From the NCBI RefSeq assembly GCF_029626175.1, contig NZ_JARUBM010000002.1:1612001-1676000 (forward strand): 64,000 nucleotides of DNA. The letters run 5' to 3'. Below the pieces are notes generated by a model. It was not told the DNA's origin. It searched no databases and saw nothing but the letters and a program-made list of their open reading frames with translations. How positions within the stretch are numbered: the stretch's first letter is position 1; each line of letters opens with the position of its first letter. This document shows, piece after piece, positions 42,654-50,048 of this stretch. A program made the translations under genes and the position numbers. The DNA is from Micromonospora sp. WMMD1082. GTDB taxonomy: Bacteria; Actinomycetota; Actinomycetes; Mycobacteriales; Micromonosporaceae.

Positions 42654-43598
42654 ATGCGGGCCGTCCTGCTGGTCAATCCGAAGGCCACCACCACCAGCGA
42701 GCGCGCGCGGGACGTGCTGGTCCGCGCGCTGCGCAGCGAGGTCGACCTTTCCGTGCGCTACACCCGCCAGCGCGGTCACGCCACCACGCTGGCCCGGGAG
42801 GCGGCCGAGGAGGGCGTCGACGCGGTGGTCACCCTCGGTGGCGACGGCACGATCAACGAGGTGGTCAACGGGCTGATGACCGCGGCCACCGCCGGCGGCG
42901 CCGAGCCGACCGCCGAGCGGCTGCCGGCCCTGGCCACCGTGCCGGGCGGCTCGACCAACGTCTTCGCCCGGGCGTTGGGCCTGCCCCGGGAGTGGCCGGA
43001 GGGGGCCAGCATGATCCTGGAAGGTCTGCGGCTGGGCCGGCACCGGACGATCGGCCTCGGGCGGGCCGACGACCGTTACTTCACCTTCTGCGCCGGCTTC
43101 GGGCTCGACGCGGCGGTGATCCGCCGCGTCGAGGAGGCGCGCCGCCGCGGGCGGGTCTCCTCCTCCTCGCTCTACTTCCGCGCCTTCAGCGCACAGTTTC
43201 TCCTCGGCAACGAGCGGCGGCACCCGGCGATCCGGTTGGAGCGGCCGGGCGAGGCGACCGAGGACGAGTTGGCCACGGTCATCGTGCAGAACACCGCGCC
43301 GTGGACCTACGTCGGGGACCGTGAGGTCAACCCGAATCCGGAGGCGTCGTTCGATCTCGGGCTGGATGTGCTGGTCCTGCGCCAGCTAGGCGTCGCCAGC
43401 ACGACACGCACCGTCACGCAGTTCTTCTCGCCGACGCCTGATCCACGAGGCCGTCAGGTTCTCCGGCTGCACGACGTGGCCGAGTTCATGCTGGTCGCGA
43501 GCCGTCCGCAGGCATTCCAGCTCGACGGCGACTATCTTGGCGAGCGGGAAAAAGTCAGATTCACCTCCGTTCCGGCCGCACTCAGAGTAATCTGTTAG
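42654..43598 (+). CDS. Diacylglycerol/lipid kinase family protein
   Basis: A 314-residue DagK/YegS-type lipid kinase: V-L-L-V-N-P-K-A at the N-terminus, VTLGGDGTINEVVNGL (~58) as the nucleotide-binding GGDGT motif, TVPGGSTNVFARALGLP (~98), and C-terminal LDGDYLGEREKVRF. It is likely cytoplasmic and phosphorylates a lipid such as diacylglycerol or a long-chain base. The synteny with whiB1 that follows is common in actinobacteria. ATG 42654. Confidence 0.88.
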   Translation: MRAVLLVNPKATTTSERARDVLVRALRSEVDLSVRYTRQRGHATTLAREAAEEGVDAVVTLGGDGTINEVVNGLMTAATAGGAEPTAERLPALATVPGGSTNVFARALGLPREWPEGASMILEGLRLGRHRTIGLGRADDRYFTFCAGFGLDAAVIRRVEEARRRGRVSSSSLYFRAFSAQFLLGNERRHPAIRLERPGEATEDELATVIVQNTAPWTYVGDREVNPNPEASFDLGLDVLVLRQLGVASTTRTVTQFFSPTPDPRGRQVLRLHDVAEFMLVASRPQAFQLDGDYLGEREKVRFTSVPAALRVIC

Positions 43599-44043
43599 GT
43601 CTCCGGTACCCACCGGGCGGAGTTGGTCGGCGCGACCCCCACGCGCGACGGCTGCGACACCCGGGACCGATGCCGGAAATGCCAGCAATGTTCCGCGGAC
43701 TGTACTATATTGATCCTCGACTGTGATACGACGGGTGGCCGGAGTGATCCGCAACCCGGACAAATGGGTTGTGGGCTTGCTCACCGTCCGGAGTTTTTCC
43801 GAGCGCCACCCTTGACATCGTGTGAGTTCGTGAAAGTATTCACAAGCAAACTTGAGTTACCGGGACATTGCCTGGATGCGCTCGGCAGGTTGAGCTGTTC
43901 CAGCAGGTCCCCGGGCCAACAGCCTGCTCACGCACTGCCGAATTGACGAACGCGAACCGTCATCACCGGCATTGCGGATGCATATAGGAAAAGCACCAAC
44001 AAGCAACATCTGCCACCCACCCAGAATGAGGAGTGTTGCCGCC
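43599..44043. promoter_or_regulatory. Long regulatory region upstream of whiB1/wblE
   Basis: A 445-bp AT-richer gap with no plausible gene. It holds a TTGACA hexamer (43812-43817) followed after 17 bp by AGTATT (43835-43840), a candidate sigma70-type promoter. Overlapping the -10 is CGTGA-AAGTAT-TCACA (43829-43844), 9 of 10 matches to the CRP consensus TGTGA-N6-TCACA. A second AT-rich GCATATAGG lies at 43979-43987, close to the gene. In M. tuberculosis whiB1 is known to be controlled by the CRP protein Rv3676. A regulator bound over the -10 would repress this promoter. Confidence 0.55.
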
Positions 44044-44301
44044 ATGGACTGGCGTCACCATGCTGTCTGCCGCGACGAGGACCCGGAGCTGTTCTTCCCG
44101 ATCGGGACGTCCGGTCCGGCTCTCCTGCAGGTCGAGCAGGCCAAGGCCGTCTGCCGGCGCTGCTCCGTGACCGACCAGTGCCTGCAGTGGGCACTGGAGT
44201 CCGGTCAGGACGCTGGCGTCTGGGGCGGGATGAGCGAGGAGGAGCGACGCGCCGTCAAGCGTCGCGGCGGCCTCCGGGTGCTGCGCGCTCACACCGCCTG
44301 A
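44044..44301 (+). CDS. wblE: WhiB-family iron-sulfur regulator WhiB1/WblE
   Basis: An 85-residue Wbl protein. The [4Fe-4S] ligands C9, C37, C40 and C46 occupy the same positions as in M. tuberculosis WhiB1, with the G-V-W-G-G turn and the basic tail K-R-R-G-G-L-R-V-L-R. WhiB1 binds the primary sigma factor and responds to nitric oxide. The N-terminus M-D-W-R-H-H-A-V-C-R-D-E-D-P-E-L-F-F-P is diagnostic. GAGGAG sits 10 nt upstream of ATG 44044. A hairpin (ACGCCCCGG/CCGGGGCGT, 44328-44356) ends the transcript and overlaps the stop of the convergent chelatase gene. Confidence 0.95.
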   Translation: MDWRHHAVCRDEDPELFFPIGTSGPALLQVEQAKAVCRRCSVTDQCLQWALESGQDAGVWGGMSEEERRAVKRRGGLRVLRAHTA

Positions 44302-44327
44302 CCCATCACACACACGCACCAAGCGAC

Positions 44328-44356
44328 ACGCCCCGGCACTCAACCCGCCGGGGCGT
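44328..44356. terminator. Terminator between wblE and the chelatase gene
   Basis: ACGCCCCGG (44328-44336) pairs with CCGGGGCGT (44348-44356) around an 11-nt loop that contains the stop codon of the opposing gene. It serves convergent transcripts. Confidence 0.7.
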
Positions 44357-45173
44357 TCTGCTGCCCGCCGGCGGCGCGGGCATCGGCGTCGACACGGCGC
44401 AGTACCAGGTCGACCAGTTCCGGCGCGTCCGTCAGCGGCGCCGCCACCGCCACCGCACCGGCATCCCGCGCCGCCGCCGCCACCGCGTCGTGGAACAACC
44501 CGGGAGCCAGGAAGTACGCCGCCACGGCCACCCGCCGCGCGCCGCGCGCCCGCAGCCGGGCCACCGCCGCGCCGACGCCCGGTGGGGCCGCCGAGGCGTA
44601 CGCGATCCGGGTCGGGGTGTGCAGGGCGACACCAAGCGCCTCGGCCACCCGACCGACGGACCCCCGTGCCCCGGCGTCCCGGGTTCCCGCGGCGGCCAGC
44701 ACCACCGCGTCGAACCGGCCCGGCTCCGCCTCGGCCAGCCGCCGTCGCAACCCGGCCAGCAGCGCCGGATCCACGCCGGCGTCGGCCGGGCCGAGCACAT
44801 CGGTGACCCGTACCGCCATCGCCGGCCCGGAATCCCGGGCGGCGGCAACCGCCGCCGGAATGTCCACCCGCCGGTGGTACGCGGCGGTGAGCAGCAGCGG
44901 CACCAGGACCGCCCGGGGGTGCCCCGCAGCGGCCAGCCCGCGCAGCGCCTCCGTCGGGCCGGGCTCGGTGTGGTCGAGCCAGCTCGCCAGCACCCGCGTA
45001 CCGGGGCGGGCCGCCGACACCGCCCGGGCCAGCGCCCTGGTCGCGTCGGCCGCTCGCGGGTCACGGCTGCCGTGCGCGACCAGGAGCACCGGATCTCCGC
45101 CCGGCCCCGACCCCTCGGGTCGGACCAGGCCACCGGGCGGTCCCGCCCGTTCGGTCAGAGATGCAGCCCGCAC
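44340..45173 (-). CDS. Sirohydrochlorin ferrochelatase-like (CbiX/SirB family)
   Basis: A 277-residue double-domain CbiX-type chelatase. The N-terminal VLLVAHGSRDPRAADAT holds the metal-binding His (~34). Y-H-R-R-V-D-I follows near residue 100, and the second half repeats the fold with AAYFLAPGLFHDAV (~225), so both catalytic histidine regions are present. In this operon it would insert iron into sirohydrochlorin to make the siroheme used by SirA. GTG 45173 overlaps the end of cysH by 19 bp; a later start is possible. Confidence 0.85.
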   Translation of the reverse strand: MRAASLTERAGPPGGLVRPEGSGPGGDPVLLVAHGSRDPRAADATRALARAVSAARPGTRVLASWLDHTEPGPTEALRGLAAAGHPRAVLVPLLLTAAYHRRVDIPAAVAAARDSGPAMAVRVTDVLGPADAGVDPALLAGLRRRLAEAEPGRFDAVVLAAAGTRDAGARGSVGRVAEALGVALHTPTRIAYASAAPPGVGAAVARLRARGARRVAVAAYFLAPGLFHDAVAAAARDAGAVAVAAPLTDAPELVDLVLRRVDADARAAGGQQNAPAG

Positions 45174-45919
45174 TCGGTCTTCTCGAACATCGCCCAGCGA
45201 CCGGCTCGCGGATCCTCGCCCGCCCTGGTCCGGCGGGTACACGGCCAGCAGCCGATCGAGCCGTAGCCGCGCCGGAACAGCTCGTTGACCGGCACGTTCC
45301 ACCGGGAGATGTACGCGTCCACGTCCGCCTGCGTCCAGGCCGCGATCGGGTTGACCTTCACCCTGCCGCGGCGCGCGTCGAACGTCACCACCGGCGTGTT
45401 GGCGCGGGTCGGCGACTCGTCCCGGCGCAGGCCGGCGGCCCACGCGTCGTAGCCGGTCAGCGCCCGCTCCAGCGGCTCCACCTTGCGCAGCTGGCAGCAC
45501 TCGTCCGGCGACTTGTTGAACAGCCGGGGCCCGTACTCGCCGTCCTGCTGGCCCACGGTGAGGCGCGGCCGGATGGACCGGACGTTCACCGGCAGGGTGC
45601 GGGCCACCTCGTCGCGGACCGCCAGCGTCTCGGGGAAGTGCAGGCCGGTGTCGAGGAAGACCACGTCCACCCCCGGCGCCACCCGGGAGACCAGGTGGGC
45701 GAGCACCCCGTCGGCCATCGAGCTGGTCACGCAGAACCGGGAGCCGAAGGTCTCCGCCGCCCACCGCGCGATCTCCGGTGCGGGCGCGCCCTCCAGCTCC
45801 CGGCCGGCCCGCTCGGCCAGTTCCCGCAGCTCGTCCGGGTCACGCCGGGTCGGCTCGACGGGAGCGGGGCCCCCGGCGCCGACCAGGCCGAGGCCGACCG
45901 CGGAGACCAGGGCGCTCAT
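45155..45919 (-). CDS. cysH: Adenylyl-sulfate (APS/PAPS) reductase
   Basis: A 254-residue thioredoxin-dependent reductase converting (phospho)adenylyl sulfate to sulfite. It has T-S-S-M-A-D-G-V near residue 65 (PP-loop), DECCQLRKVEPL (~142) and G-C-W-P-C-T (~226), which together give the C-C...C-x2-C set for a [4Fe-4S] cluster, indicating APS rather than PAPS reductase. The C-terminal K-T-E-C-G-L-H carries the catalytic Cys. ATG 45919 overlaps the stop of the 52-residue gene upstream (ATGA). Confidence 0.94.
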   Translation of the reverse strand: MSALVSAVGLGLVGAGGPAPVEPTRRDPDELRELAERAGRELEGAPAPEIARWAAETFGSRFCVTSSMADGVLAHLVSRVAPGVDVVFLDTGLHFPETLAVRDEVARTLPVNVRSIRPRLTVGQQDGEYGPRLFNKSPDECCQLRKVEPLERALTGYDAWAAGLRRDESPTRANTPVVTFDARRGRVKVNPIAAWTQADVDAYISRWNVPVNELFRRGYGSIGCWPCTRRTRAGEDPRAGRWAMFEKTECGLHL

Positions 45920-46074
45920 CGTTTCACCGCCCGGGAGAGCAGGCCGGTGAACCGGACCGTGAACACCCGGGCGCAGGCGTGGCACTCCCACGCGCCGTGC
46001 CCGGTCTCACTCGGCCGCAGATCCTCCTCGCCGCAGTACGGGCAGTACAGCGGCGCCGCCCGAGTCTCGCTCAT
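45916..46074 (-). CDS. 52-residue zinc-ribbon protein in the sulfite-reduction operon
   Basis: A short gene between sirA and cysH that overlaps both neighbours by ATGA, so all three are translationally coupled. The product has two cysteine pairs, Y-C-P-Y-C-G-E-E-D-L and W-E-C-H-A-C-A-R-V-F (C-x2-C ... C-x2-C), followed by a basic C-terminus. This is a zinc-ribbon or rubredoxin-like fold. A small gene is found at the same place in other actinobacterial sir-cysH operons. A role in electron delivery or assembly for the reductases is plausible but unproven. Confidence 0.85.
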   Translation of the reverse strand: MSETRAAPLYCPYCGEEDLRPSETGHGAWECHACARVFTVRFTGLLSRAVKR

Positions 46075-47762
46075 CGCAGTTCCTCCTCGTCGGCGCGGAT
46101 CACCCAGTTGGCGAACGTCTCACCCTCGGTGCGGCCGGCAAGGTACCGCCGGGCCAGCCGCTCGACGTACTCGGGAAGCTCCTCGGCGGTCGTCTTCAGG
46201 CCGCGCAACTTGCGGCCGAAGCCGGCGGTGCGCCCCTCGGCCATGCCGAGCCCGCCGCCGAGGTGCACCTGGAAGCCCTCCACCTGGCGGCCGTCCGGGC
46301 CGGTCACCAGCTGGCCCTTGAGCCCGATGTCGGCGACCTGGGTGCGGGCGCAGGCGTTCGGGCAGCCGTTGATGTGGATGGAGATGTCCGCGTCGAAGTC
46401 CCGCAGGCGCTGCTCCAGCCGGGCCACCAGGTCCTCGCCGAGCGCCTTGGTCTCCACGATGGCGAGCTTGCAGTACTCCAGGCCGGTGCAGGCCATGGTG
46501 CCGCGCCGCCAGGCCGACGGGCGGGCCTCCAGGCCGATCCCGCGCAGCGCCGTGACCAGCGGCTCCGTCCGCTCCGGCGGCACGTCCAACACCAGCAGCT
46601 TCTGGTACGGGGTGAGCCGGACCCGCCCGCTGCCGTGCGCCTCGACCACGTCCGCGAGCTGCGCCAGCTGGCTGCCGGAGACCCGGCCGACCACCGGGGC
46701 CGCGCCGACGTAGTGGCGGCCGTCGCGCTGGGCGTGCACCCCGATGTGGTCGATCGGCTTGTCCGGCAGCTCCGGAGCGGGCCCGTCGAGCAGCGTCCGG
46801 CCGAGGTACTCCTTCTCCAGCACCTCGCGGAACTTGGTCACGCCCCAGTCGGCGACCAGGAACTTCAACCGGGCGCGGTGGCGCAGCCGGCGGTAACCGT
46901 AGTCGCGGAAGATGCCGACCACGCCCGCCCAGACGTCCGGCACCTCGCCCAGCGGCACCCAGACGCCGAGCCGCTGGGCCAGCATCGGGTTGGTGGACAA
47001 CCCGCCGCCGACCCACAGGTCGAAGCCCGGGCCGTGCTCGGGGTGGTCGACGCCGAGGAAGGCGATGTCGTTCGCCTGGTACGGGGTGTCCACCAGCCAG
47101 GAGATCGACGACTTGAACTTGCGGGGCAGGTTCGAATACTGCTTGTCGCCGACGTACCGCCGGACGATCTCGTCGATCGCGGGCGTGGCGTCGATCCGCT
47201 CCGACTCGGCCACCCCGGCCACCGGGCTGCCCAGCACGATGCGAGGGCAGTCGCCGCAAGCCTCGGTGGTCTGCAACCCGACCGACTCCAGCCGCCGCCA
47301 GATCTCCGGCATGTCCTCGACCCGGATCCAGTGGTACTGGATGTTCTGCCGATCGGTGATGTCGGCGGTGTCCCGGGCGAACTCCCGGGAGATCTCGGCG
47401 ATCGTACGCAGCTGCGCCAGGTCGAGCTGGCCGCCGTCGACGCGTACCCGCAGCATGAAGAACTCGTCTTCCAGCTCGTGCGGCTCCAGCACGGCGGTGC
47501 GCCCGCCGTCGATGCCCGCCTTCCGCTGGGTGTAGAGGCCCCACCAGCGGAACCGGCCACGCAGATCCTGCGGGTCGATGGAGGCGAAGCCCCGGTGCGC
47601 GTAGATGTTCTCGATCCGCTCCCGCACGTTGAGCGGGTTGTCGTCCTTCTTGCTCCGCTCGTTGGGGTTGAGCGGCTCCCGGTACCCCAGCGCCCACTGG
47701 CCCTCGCCCCGGGGGCGGCGCGGCGCCCGTGGGGGGCGGGCCGGGGTCTCACTGACTGCCAT
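46071..47762 (-). CDS. sirA: Ferredoxin-dependent assimilatory sulfite reductase
   Basis: A 563-residue siroheme/[4Fe-4S] sulfite reductase (NirA/SirA type). The cluster-siroheme ligands are A-C-T-G-L-E-Y-C (~424) and NGCPNACARTQVADIGLKG (~469). The two ferrodoxin-like repeats are recognisable by IYAHRGFASIDPQDLRGRFR and QNIQYHWIRVEDMPE. It reduces sulfite to sulfide using ferredoxin. GGAGGA precedes ATG 47762. A cysteine-containing leader ORF lies 135 bp upstream, so expression is probably cysteine-responsive. Confidence 0.95.
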   Translation of the reverse strand: MAVSETPARPPRAPRRPRGEGQWALGYREPLNPNERSKKDDNPLNVRERIENIYAHRGFASIDPQDLRGRFRWWGLYTQRKAGIDGGRTAVLEPHELEDEFFMLRVRVDGGQLDLAQLRTIAEISREFARDTADITDRQNIQYHWIRVEDMPEIWRRLESVGLQTTEACGDCPRIVLGSPVAGVAESERIDATPAIDEIVRRYVGDKQYSNLPRKFKSSISWLVDTPYQANDIAFLGVDHPEHGPGFDLWVGGGLSTNPMLAQRLGVWVPLGEVPDVWAGVVGIFRDYGYRRLRHRARLKFLVADWGVTKFREVLEKEYLGRTLLDGPAPELPDKPIDHIGVHAQRDGRHYVGAAPVVGRVSGSQLAQLADVVEAHGSGRVRLTPYQKLLVLDVPPERTEPLVTALRGIGLEARPSAWRRGTMACTGLEYCKLAIVETKALGEDLVARLEQRLRDFDADISIHINGCPNACARTQVADIGLKGQLVTGPDGRQVEGFQVHLGGGLGMAEGRTAGFGRKLRGLKTTAEELPEYVERLARRYLAGRTEGETFANWVIRADEEELR

Positions 47763-47897
47763 CGCGGCGTCCTCCGTTGTCTGCTGTGCCTCGGTTGGGC
47801 TGCATGGACGCGGCGGCCGGCTCCCGGTGGGGCCGTGGACGGCGATGTCTCTGTACGGCCGGCGCTACGTGCCCGAGGCAGGGATGGTCGGGCTTCG

Positions 47898-47993
47898 TCA
47901 GTGAGCCGGACAGATGGCGCTGCGCACGCGGCCGTAATCGACGTGGCGCCGGGCCACGAAGCGGCGGACAACGGCGGCAGTCATGAACGTCAT
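47898..47993 (-). CDS. 31-residue cysteine leader peptide (attenuator uORF)
   Basis: ATG 47993 (GAGGTG 11 nt upstream) to TGA 47898 encodes 31 residues. The peptide ends R-R-H-V-D-Y-G-R-V-R-S-A-I-C-P-A-H, matching the actinobacterial leader-peptide pattern R-x-H-V-D-x-x-R-V-x-S-A-L-C. The single Cys codon (TGT, residue 28) sits near the end. Such uORFs precede sulfur-assimilation genes and are described as sensing cysteine supply through ribosome stalling at Cys codons. It lies 135 bp upstream of sirA on the same strand. Confidence 0.85.
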   Translation of the reverse strand: MTFMTAAVVRRFVARRHVDYGRVRSAICPAH

Positions 47994-48097
47994 GTTGCCA
48001 CACCTCGCAGGAGGCGGCCAATGAGCACGTGCCCGATCCCACATCACGGGCGGTCGCTGCCGCCACCCGGACCGCAACCGTGTGGCAGGCTCGCGGC

Positions 48098-49900
48098 ATG
48101 GGAGGTTTGTCCGATAGGTCGGTTCCAGCCGCCGGCACGGGAGTCCGGCTGAGCGGAATGCGCCTGCGCTCGCTGCCGGTGTGGCTGGTGCCGGCGGGGC
48201 TCACCCTGGTGGTGACGCTGGTCGGGCTGGACGGCGCCCAGCCGTGGCGCGACGAGCTGGCAACCTGGAGCGCCGCCACCCGAGGGCTGGGCGGCCTGCT
48301 CCGGCTGGCCGGCACCATCGACGCCGCCACCGGCCCCTACTACCTGCTCATGCACGCCTGGGTGGCGGTGGCCGGCGACTCGGCGACCGCGCTGCGCCTG
48401 CCGTCCGCGCTGGCGACGACCGCAGCCGCCGGCCTGACCGCCGTACTCGGCCGGCGACTGTGGGACGCCCGCGTCGGCACCCTCGCCGGGCTGCTGTTCG
48501 CGGTGCTCCCCGGCACCTCCCGATACGGCCAGGAGGCCCGGCCGTACGCCCTGGCGACCGCACTCGCCGTGCTGAGCACACTGCTGCTGGTCGACGCGCT
48601 ACGACACCCGGGCCGGCGCCGCTGGGTGGGCTACGCCGCGGCCACCACCGCCCTCGGGCTGACCCACCTGGTCGCCCTCACCCTGATCGCCGCCCACGCG
48701 GTCGCCGTGCTCGCCACCGCGACCCGCCGCACCACCCCGGCGGGCGGCTCGGACAGCAGCACCACCAAACACCACGCCACACCGGCCAACGGCCCGGACG
48801 GCAGCACCGTGCGGCACCACGCCACACGCGCGGGCGGCCCGCCAACCGGCGCCACGGACGGCAGCACCACCAAGCACCACGCCACACCGGCCGGCGCCCC
48901 GAACGGCAGCGCCGCGCGGCACCACGCCGCACCGGCCGGCGGCCCGGACGACAGCACGGCGCGGCACGACGCTGCGCCGGCCGACGATACCCAAGCCGGC
49001 GCCACAGCCGGCGGGACGGAGCCCGGTGGCGGAGAGCGAGGGCCGCCGGGCGGCCGGACGGTCTGGTGCTGGCTGGCCGCCCTGGTGCCGGTGGCGGTGG
49101 CGGTGACCCCGCTGGCGCTGGTGGCCCAGGGACAGCGGGCACGGCAGCTCGACTGGGTGGATGCCGCCCGACCCTCGGACCTGGCGACGCTGGCCGGCGG
49201 GGTGACCCAGAGCGGCGTGGTCGGCGGCCTGCTGGTCGGGCTCGCCGCGCTCGGCGCCGTCCGGGCCGGTCGCCGCGGGCTGCTGCCGGCGAGCTGCGTA
49301 CTCCTGCCGGTGCTGTTGCTCTTCCTCGCCGGGCTGGTCGTACCCCTCTGGGTGCCTCGCTACCTGGTCTTCGTGGTGCCCTTCGGCTGCCTGCTGGCCG
49401 GCGTGGCACTCGCGTCGGCGCGGTTGCCGGCCGCGCTGGTCGTGGTGGCCCTGGCCGGGCTGCTCGGCCTACCCGACCAGGCGGCGCTGCGCCGCACCCA
49501 CGAGTGGCCACGCAGCGCGATGGTGGACTACCGGGCAGTGGCCCGGACCGTCGCGGACGGCCAGCGCCCCGGCGACGCGGTGGTCTACTCCCCCCGGGAA
49601 AGCTGGCTCTTCCTCGACCTCGGTCTCGGCTATCACCTGGGCGGGCGGACCCCACGGGACGTGCTGCTGGTCGAGGGGCAGGCCCGTCGGGGCGACCTCT
49701 GGGCCACCGAGTGCGACCGCCCGGCCGAGTGCCTGGCCGGTACCGACCGGGTCTGGCTGGTGCTGGACGGTCGCCACCCCGACCCCCTGGCCGCCGTCCC
49801 CGGCGCCAAGGGCGACGCGCTACGCGCCAGCTTCACCGCCACCCAGACCTGGCCCCACCCCGGCCTGACCCTAACCCTCCTCACCCGCCCCACCCCCTAA
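48098..49900 (+). CDS. GT39-like membrane glycosyltransferase with a His-rich repeat loop
   Basis: A 600-residue integral membrane protein of the dolichyl-phosphate-mannose/ArnT-like GT39 class: an early extracytoplasmic loop with P-W-R-D-E-L-A-T-W (the acidic DE motif, ~48), Y-Y-L-L-M-H-A-W and about ten hydrophobic helices. Between helices (~215-300) it carries five tandem 15-residue units of the form G-S-T-T-K-H-H-A-T-P-A-G-G-P-D, rich in His, encoded by 45-bp DNA repeats (48742-48985). The C-terminal ~130 residues are extracytoplasmic. ATG 48098 was chosen; ATG 48158 is an alternative. It probably transfers a sugar from a polyprenyl carrier. Confidence 0.78.
   Translation: MGGLSDRSVPAAGTGVRLSGMRLRSLPVWLVPAGLTLVVTLVGLDGAQPWRDELATWSAATRGLGGLLRLAGTIDAATGPYYLLMHAWVAVAGDSATALRLPSALATTAAAGLTAVLGRRLWDARVGTLAGLLFAVLPGTSRYGQEARPYALATALAVLSTLLLVDALRHPGRRRWVGYAAATTALGLTHLVALTLIAAHAVAVLATATRRTTPAGGSDSSTTKHHATPANGPDGSTVRHHATRAGGPPTGATDGSTTKHHATPAGAPNGSAARHHAAPAGGPDDSTARHDAAPADDTQAGATAGGTEPGGGERGPPGGRTVWCWLAALVPVAVAVTPLALVAQGQRARQLDWVDAARPSDLATLAGGVTQSGVVGGLLVGLAALGAVRAGRRGLLPASCVLLPVLLLFLAGLVVPLWVPRYLVFVVPFGCLLAGVALASARLPAALVVVALAGLLGLPDQAALRRTHEWPRSAMVDYRAVARTVADGQRPGDAVVYSPRESWLFLDLGLGYHLGGRTPRDVLLVEGQARRGDLWATECDRPAECLAGTDRVWLVLDGRHPDPLAAVPGAKGDALRASFTATQTWPHPGLTLTLLTRPTP
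48742..48985 (+). repeat. 45-bp tandem coding repeats (five units)
   Basis: In-frame repeats inside the glycosyltransferase gene, unit roughly GGCCCGGACGGCAGCACCAC plus CAAGCACCACGCC and CACCGGCCGGC. Units 1, 2, 4 and 5 are 45 bp; the third carries a 15-bp insertion. They encode alternating K-H-H and R-H-H clusters. Confidence 0.85.
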
Positions 49901-49930
49901 CCCACACCCACCCTCACCCTCCACTTCCAC

Positions 49931-50001
49931 CCCCGTTGATCATGAAGTTAACGGGGTGTTTTAGAGATCAAACCCGCCCGCTAACTTCATGATCAACGGG
50001 G
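49931..50001. terminator. Perfect 20-bp hairpin between convergent genes
   Basis: The arms 49931-49950 (CCCCGTTGATCATGAAGTTA) and 49982-50001 are exactly complementary, with a 31-nt loop. It is AT-richer than all flanking DNA and centred on GATCATGA. It lies 30 bp after the glycosyltransferase stop and 48 bp from the PdtaS stop, so it can terminate both. Structurally it resembles the hairpins at 4548 and 10117. Confidence 0.75.
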
Positions 50002-50048
50002 AGAACGGCCGGGGCGAGGGGGCCTGGGAGAGGGGGGCGGGGGGTGGG

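Noticed and set aside
43386..43784. A 132-codon minus-strand frame in the whiB1 upstream region
   Set aside because: It overlaps the lipid kinase gene antisense and has no recognisable motif or start signal.
47763..47897. A SAM-type riboswitch upstream of sirA
   Set aside because: I see none of the expected conserved helices, and the leader peptide already offers a regulatory explanation.
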